A DNA stretch of 64,000 nucleotides from Salinibacterium sp. NK8237 (GTDB lineage Bacteria > Actinomycetota > Actinomycetes > Actinomycetales > Microbacteriaceae), in assembly GCF_015864955.1 (NCBI RefSeq), contig NZ_JADYWE010000002.1, positions 314,326 through 378,325 on the forward strand, read 5' to 3'. The notes under the pieces were generated by a model that saw only the letters and a list, made by a program, of their open reading frames with translations, made no database searches and was not told the origin of the DNA. A program made the translations under genes and the position numbers. Shown here in pieces: positions 59,995 through 64,000 of the stretch (within the stretch, counting starts at the first letter, position 1; every line of letters starts with the position of its first letter).

Positions 59995-60666
59995 ATGGCA
60001 ACACCCATCCGTGCCAGTGACCGCGCCTATCAAGCCCTGCGCGATGACATCATCGAGTGGCGTCTGGCCCCCGGAACGATTCTGGGCGAGGTCGAGCAGG
60101 CTGCGCGGCTCGGGGTGTCCCGCACCCCGCTGCGAGAAGCGCTGTCTCGACTGATGACGGATGGGCTGGTGTCGAGCCAGTCTGGTCGCGGGCTTGTCGT
60201 TACCGATGTATCGGTCGACAACATCCGCGAACTCTTTGATGTGCGCAAAGCGCTCGAAGTGAAAGCGGTGCGTTTGGCAGCACAACACCACACGGGAAGT
60301 ACCTTCGCTGACCTCGAGCGGGAGTTCGAAACCGTGCCCGAATTGCTTGCACGTGACGACAGTGACCGCAGCGCCTACTTCGATCTTGTGCGCCGTTTCG
60401 ACGCGGCCGTCGATGATGCTGTCGAGAATGACTACCTCACGGGTGCGCTCAACTCGTTGCGCACGCATCTGGTGCGGGTGCGCCGTCTCGCCAAAGACAA
60501 CCCCGAGCGCTTGGCTGCGGCGGCCAAAGAGCACCTGCTTATCGTGCAGGCCATCGTCGCTGGCGACCCGGAATTAGCCGCCCACGCCACCCATGTTCAT
60601 CTCCATCACGCGCTCACGAGCGCACTAGCCATGGCCGCAGAATCTCCGCTGCGCGCCGTCAATTGA
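59995..60666 (+). CDS. GntR-family regulator with FCD domain, methylcitrate cycle
   Basis: 223 residues from ATG 59995, with AGGAGG 5 bp upstream (a GTG at 59989 lies within that site and is rejected). N-terminal winged helix ([40 protein letters not shown]), then an all-helical FCD effector domain (about 90-215) with the metal-type His residues. Expected to control its own operon, prpDBC, through the palindromes upstream, with a methylcitrate-cycle acid as likely effector; this is inference from context. Confidence 0.9.
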   Translation: MATPIRASDRAYQALRDDIIEWRLAPGTILGEVEQAARLGVSRTPLREALSRLMTDGLVSSQSGRGLVVTDVSVDNIRELFDVRKALEVKAVRLAAQHHTGSTFADLEREFETVPELLARDDSDRSAYFDLVRRFDAAVDDAVENDYLTGALNSLRTHLVRVRRLAKDNPERLAAAAKEHLLIVQAIVAGDPELAAHATHVHLHHALTSALAMAAESPLRAVN

Positions 60667-60677
60667 AAGGCTCCACT

Positions 60678-62171
60678 GTGAAAAACCATGCCCTCCGCGT
60701 CTACCGCAGCGATGAAAACCTCGCTCGCGAAGACCAGCTCGCCCACAAGATTGCCGAAATCGCTGCCGAGCAGCTTGAACCAACGGATGCCGTGACCGAC
60801 ATGGTCATCAACCGTGTGATTGACAACGCCGCTGTTGCCACTGCATCCCTCACCCGCGCGCCCGTCGTCTCGGCTCGGGCTCAAGCGGAACGTCACCCCG
60901 CAGAGCCAGGCTCGACGGTCTTCGGCTCCGACGAGCGCGTCAGTCCGGAGTGGGCAGCCTGGGCTAATGGTGTTGCCGTGCGCGAGCTCGACTACCACGA
61001 CACGTTCTTGGCCGCCGACTACTCGCACCCCGGCGACAACATCCCGCCGATCTTGGCCGTTGCTCAGCACACGGGGCGCACCGGCGCTGACCTGTTGCGC
61101 GGAATCGTCACGGGCTACGAGATTCAGATCGACCTCGTGAAGGCGATCTGCTTGCACAAGCACAAGATTGACCATGTTGCCCACCTCGGCCCGAGCGCGG
61201 CCGCCGGCATCGGAACCCTTCTCGGCCTCGACACCGAAACCATCTTCCAGGCCGTCGGTCAAGCACTGCACACGACGACCGCTACGCGCCAGTCGCGTAA
61301 GGGCGAGATCTCCACGTGGAAGGCATACGCTCCCGCGTTTGCCGGCAAGATGGCCGTCGAAGCTGTCGACCGTGCCATGCGCGGCCAGACCAGCCCCACC
61401 CCGATTTATGAAGGTGAAGACGGCGTGATTGCGTGGATGCTCGACGGTCCAGACGCACACTACGAGGTTCCGCTGCCCGAGCTAGGGGAGGCGCGCACCG
61501 CGATCCTCGACTCGTACACGAAGGAACACTCGGCCGAGTACCAGGCGCAGGCGTGGATCGACCTCGCTCGCAAACTGGGGCGCGAGCATCCAGAGCTGGT
61601 GGAAGAGAACATCAACCGCATTGTGCTGCACACTAGCCACCACACGCACTACGTGATCGGCTCCGGCGCTAACGACCCGCAGAAGTATGACCCCAACGCG
61701 AGCCGCGAAACTCTCGACCACTCCATCCCGTACATCTTCACGGTTGCCTTGCAAGACAAGGAATGGCACCACGTCAACAGCTACGCGCCTGAGCGTGCCA
61801 ATCGCGCGGACACGATTGCATTGTGGAAGCGCGTGACCACCGAAGAAGATGCCGAATGGACGCGTCGCTACCACTCGATCGACCCCGCCGAGAAGGCATT
61901 CGGCGGTCGCGTCGAGATCGAAATGGCCGACGGCAGCCGCATCGTTGAAGAGATCGCCGTTGCGGATGCTCACCCGCTCGGTGCTCGACCCTTCGCCCGC
62001 GAGCAGTACATCACCAAGTTCCGCACCCTCGCGGATGGCGTGCTCGCGAGCGACGAAATCGAACGCTTCTTGGACGTTGCTCAGCGCCTGCCCGAGCTCT
62101 CGCCATCCGAACTAAGTGGGCTGACCGTACGCGGCAACTTCCCCGCCATCACCGCCAAAGGAATCTTCTAA
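60678..62171 (+). CDS. prpD: 2-methylcitrate dehydratase (MmgE/PrpD family)
   Basis: 497 residues from GTG 60678, with GAAAGG just upstream. MmgE/PrpD fold: helical N-domain with [34 protein letters not shown], the central [35 protein letters not shown], and a C-terminal lid. Dehydrates 2-methylcitrate to 2-methylaconitate (or directly the cis form) in propionyl-CoA breakdown. The following prpB starts within its stop codon (TAATG). Confidence 0.93.
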   Translation: MKNHALRVYRSDENLAREDQLAHKIAEIAAEQLEPTDAVTDMVINRVIDNAAVATASLTRAPVVSARAQAERHPAEPGSTVFGSDERVSPEWAAWANGVAVRELDYHDTFLAADYSHPGDNIPPILAVAQHTGRTGADLLRGIVTGYEIQIDLVKAICLHKHKIDHVAHLGPSAAAGIGTLLGLDTETIFQAVGQALHTTTATRQSRKGEISTWKAYAPAFAGKMAVEAVDRAMRGQTSPTPIYEGEDGVIAWMLDGPDAHYEVPLPELGEARTAILDSYTKEHSAEYQAQAWIDLARKLGREHPELVEENINRIVLHTSHHTHYVIGSGANDPQKYDPNASRETLDHSIPYIFTVALQDKEWHHVNSYAPERANRADTIALWKRVTTEEDAEWTRRYHSIDPAEKAFGGRVEIEMADGSRIVEEIAVADAHPLGARPFAREQYITKFRTLADGVLASDEIERFLDVAQRLPELSPSELSGLTVRGNFPAITAKGIF

Positions 62172-63076
62172 TGCTGTACGCCTCCACAGATCCAGCCACC
62201 AAGCGTGCCCAGTTCCGCGAGCGTCTTGCCAGCGGGGAACTGCTGCGCGTGCCCGGCGCCTTCAACCCGCTGAGCGCTCGCCTCATTCAAGACAAGGGCT
62301 TCGACGGCGTCTACATTTCGGGTGCTGTCATCAGCGCCGATCTGGGTTTGCCCGACATCGGCCTGACGACCCTCACCGAGGTCGCCGGTCGTTCGCAACA
62401 GATATCGCGGATGACCGACCTGCCGTCACTCGTTGACGCCGACACCGGTTTCGGCGAACCTATGAACGTCGCTCGCACCGTGCAGACTCTCGAAGATGCG
62501 GGAGTCTCCGGGCTCCACATCGAAGATCAGGTCAACCCGAAGCGCTGCGGACACCTCGACGGCAAAGCTGTCGTCGACACTGACACCGCCCTCAAGCGCA
62601 TCCGCGCCGCAGTCGATGCCCGTCGCGACCCGAACCTGCTCATTATGGCTCGCACCGACATCCGCGCCGTTGATGGCCTAGAGGTAGCGATGGACCGCGC
62701 GAAGCAGCTTGTTGATGCCGGAGCTGACGCGATCTTCCCCGAGGCGATGAAAGATCTCAGCGAGTTCGAGGCGATGCGTAAGGCCGTGGATGTTCCGATC
62801 CTCGCAAACATGACAGAGTTTGGTAAGAGCGAACTTTTCACGACAACCCAATTGGGCAATATCGGCGTAAACATTGTTATTTATCCCGTAACCCTGTTGC
62901 GTAGTGCCATGGGTGCTGCGGAGCGCACTCTCGATGCAATCAACGCCGACGGCACCCAGCAGTCTGTTGTCGGAGAGATGCAGACGAGGGCTCGCCTGTA
63001 TGAATTGCTCGACTACGAAAGCTACAACACCTTCGATTCATCGGTGTTCAACTTCACGCTCGACAACCATCACTAA
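62171..63076 (+). CDS. prpB: 2-methylisocitrate lyase
   Basis: 301 residues of the ICL/PEP-mutase barrel. The signature KRCGH (NPKRCGHLDGK) with catalytic Cys, DADTGFGEP with metal Asp, and HIEDQV are intact. Cleaves 2-methylisocitrate to pyruvate and succinate, the last step of the methylcitrate cycle. ATG 62171 overlaps the prpD stop by 1 bp. prpC follows after 48 bp. Confidence 0.95.
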   Translation: MLYASTDPATKRAQFRERLASGELLRVPGAFNPLSARLIQDKGFDGVYISGAVISADLGLPDIGLTTLTEVAGRSQQISRMTDLPSLVDADTGFGEPMNVARTVQTLEDAGVSGLHIEDQVNPKRCGHLDGKAVVDTDTALKRIRAAVDARRDPNLLIMARTDIRAVDGLEVAMDRAKQLVDAGADAIFPEAMKDLSEFEAMRKAVDVPILANMTEFGKSELFTTTQLGNIGVNIVIYPVTLLRSAMGAAERTLDAINADGTQQSVVGEMQTRARLYELLDYESYNTFDSSVFNFTLDNHH

Positions 63077-63124
63077 ACGACGCACTTACTCACTTGAACT
63101 CGAACGACACCACCGAGGAGCACC

Positions 63125-64000
63125 ATGACTGACCTAACAGGTACCCCCGCCACTGAGATTCGCAAGGGGTTGGCCGGCGTCGTCGCCGACACCACCGCGA
63201 TCTCCAAAGTGAACCCGGAAACCAACTCCCTTCTCTATCGCGGTTACCCCGTGCAAGAACTTGCCGAGAAGTGCACCTTTGAAGAGGTGGCTTATCTGCT
63301 GTGGCACGGCGAACTGCCGATCGGCGAACAGCTCGAAGAGTTCCAGCGCGTCGAGCGGGCGCAGCGTCACCTCGACGCTCACACCAAGCGTGTGATTGAC
63401 GAGTTGCCGCTCACCGCGCATCCAATGGATGTCGTTCGCACCGCCGTTAGCGTGATCGGCGCGATGGATGACACCCTCACCGACCCCGCCAGCATGATCG
63501 ACGCAGACCTCAACCTTCAGCGCTCGCTGACTCTCTTTGCGAAGCTGCCCGCGATCATTGCGTACGACCAGCGTCGTCGCCGTGACCAGGAACTTGTTGA
63601 GCCGCGCGATGACCTCAGCTATTCGGCCAACTTCTTGCACATGACCTTCGGCGAGGTTCCTGACCTCGTTGTCGTGAACGCGTTTGATGTGTCGATGATT
63701 TTGTACGCCGAGCACTCCTTCAACGCCTCGACCTTCACCGCTCGTGTGGTGACGAGCACGCTCAGCGACCTCTACAGCGCCGTCACGGCCGCGGTTGGCG
63801 CTCTCAAGGGCCAGTTGCACGGCGGAGCAAACGAAGCCGTCATGCACGTCTTCGACGAGATCGAGACCGCAGCGAACGCCGAAGCGTGGCTCGAGACCGC
63901 GCTCGCCGAGAAGCGCAAGATTATGGGCTTCGGCCACCGTGTCTACAAGAACGGTGACTCGCGGGTTCCCACGATGAAGGCTGCGCTCGAAACCTTGATC
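63125..64000 (+). CDS. prpC: 2-methylcitrate synthase (3' end outside window)
   Basis: 292 codons are visible from ATG 63125 (GAGGAG 4 bp upstream), open to the window edge. Citrate-synthase fold: N-terminal GLAGVVADTTAISKVNPETNSLLYRGYPVQEL is the usual start of the PrpC/citrate synthase II group; GALKGQLHGGANEAV and IMGFGHRVYKNGDSR hold the two catalytic His. Joins propionyl-CoA and oxaloacetate. The last catalytic Asp and the C-terminus lie outside. Roughly 80-90 residues are missing. Confidence 0.93.
   Translation, partial: MTDLTGTPATEIRKGLAGVVADTTAISKVNPETNSLLYRGYPVQELAEKCTFEEVAYLLWHGELPIGEQLEEFQRVERAQRHLDAHTKRVIDELPLTAHPMDVVRTAVSVIGAMDDTLTDPASMIDADLNLQRSLTLFAKLPAIIAYDQRRRRDQELVEPRDDLSYSANFLHMTFGEVPDLVVVNAFDVSMILYAEHSFNASTFTARVVTSTLSDLYSAVTAAVGALKGQLHGGANEAVMHVFDEIETAANAEAWLETALAEKRKIMGFGHRVYKNGDSRVPTMKAALETLI

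Overview
The window looks like chromosomal DNA of a high-G+C Gram-positive bacterium, most likely an actinobacterium of the family Microbacteriaceae. The support is the G+C-rich coding sequence (roughly 60% by eye), many GTG starts, tight ATGA/GTGA/TAATG gene junctions, an LpdA-type quinone reductase next to glpD as in other actinobacteria, and several protein families common in this group (DUF4349, PF13601-type winged helix, long DppB-type permeases). No rRNA, tRNA, CRISPR array, prophage or insertion sequence was seen. The first gene is cut at its 5' end by the window edge and the last (prpC) is cut at its 3' end.

Layout. 1-5.8 kb: glycerol use (lpdA end, SorC-type regulator, glpD, glpK). 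5.8-11.3 kb: single genes (LLM flavin oxidoreductase, DUF4349 lipoprotein, a small charged protein, alpha/beta hydrolase, FAD monooxygenase, M50 protease). 11.5-14.9 kb: a DUF4956 / VTC-domain / Cthe_2159-like trio. 14.9-27.2 kb: an aldo/keto reductase, then a five-gene minus-strand operon (nucleotide-sugar dehydrogenase, epimerase, glmS, secreted NodB deacetylase, secreted lipoprotein) facing a processive-type GT2 and flanked by a large LuxR-type ATPase regulator; this reads as an exopolysaccharide locus. 27.5-33.6 kb: MFS transporter, then the ribonucleotide reductase operon. 33.8-36.5 kb: polar amino-acid ABC importer. 36.6-43.4 kb: SDR, thiolase, CitE-like lyase and HrpA helicase on the minus strand. 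43.5-45.1 kb: small membrane protein with its winged-helix regulator, and an ABM-domain membrane protein. 45.5-52.4 kb: peptide ABC importer with a PH-like membrane gene inserted in reverse. 52.5-56.4 kb: GT2 plus GH18 operon. 56.6-59.8 kb: flavin monooxygenase, BASS symporter and epimerase. 60.0-64.0 kb: methylcitrate cycle (GntR regulator, prpD, prpB, prpC).

The most unusual locus is the ribonucleotide reductase operon. The 813-residue alpha subunit has all its core catalytic residues but no cysteine after the Tyr757-Tyr758 pair. A separate 26-codon ORF, joined by a TAATG overlap to nrdA upstream and another to nrdB downstream, encodes an acidic peptide ending LQCDSCQ, which looks like the missing redox-active CxxC tail. 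The beta subunit has Phe108 where the radical tyrosine is expected and Glu70 where the first Asp ligand is expected, the pattern known from class Ic (Chlamydia-type) enzymes. Upstream lie a tandem pair of NrdR boxes over a good promoter and, just before them, a tight cluster of DnaA-box-like sequences.
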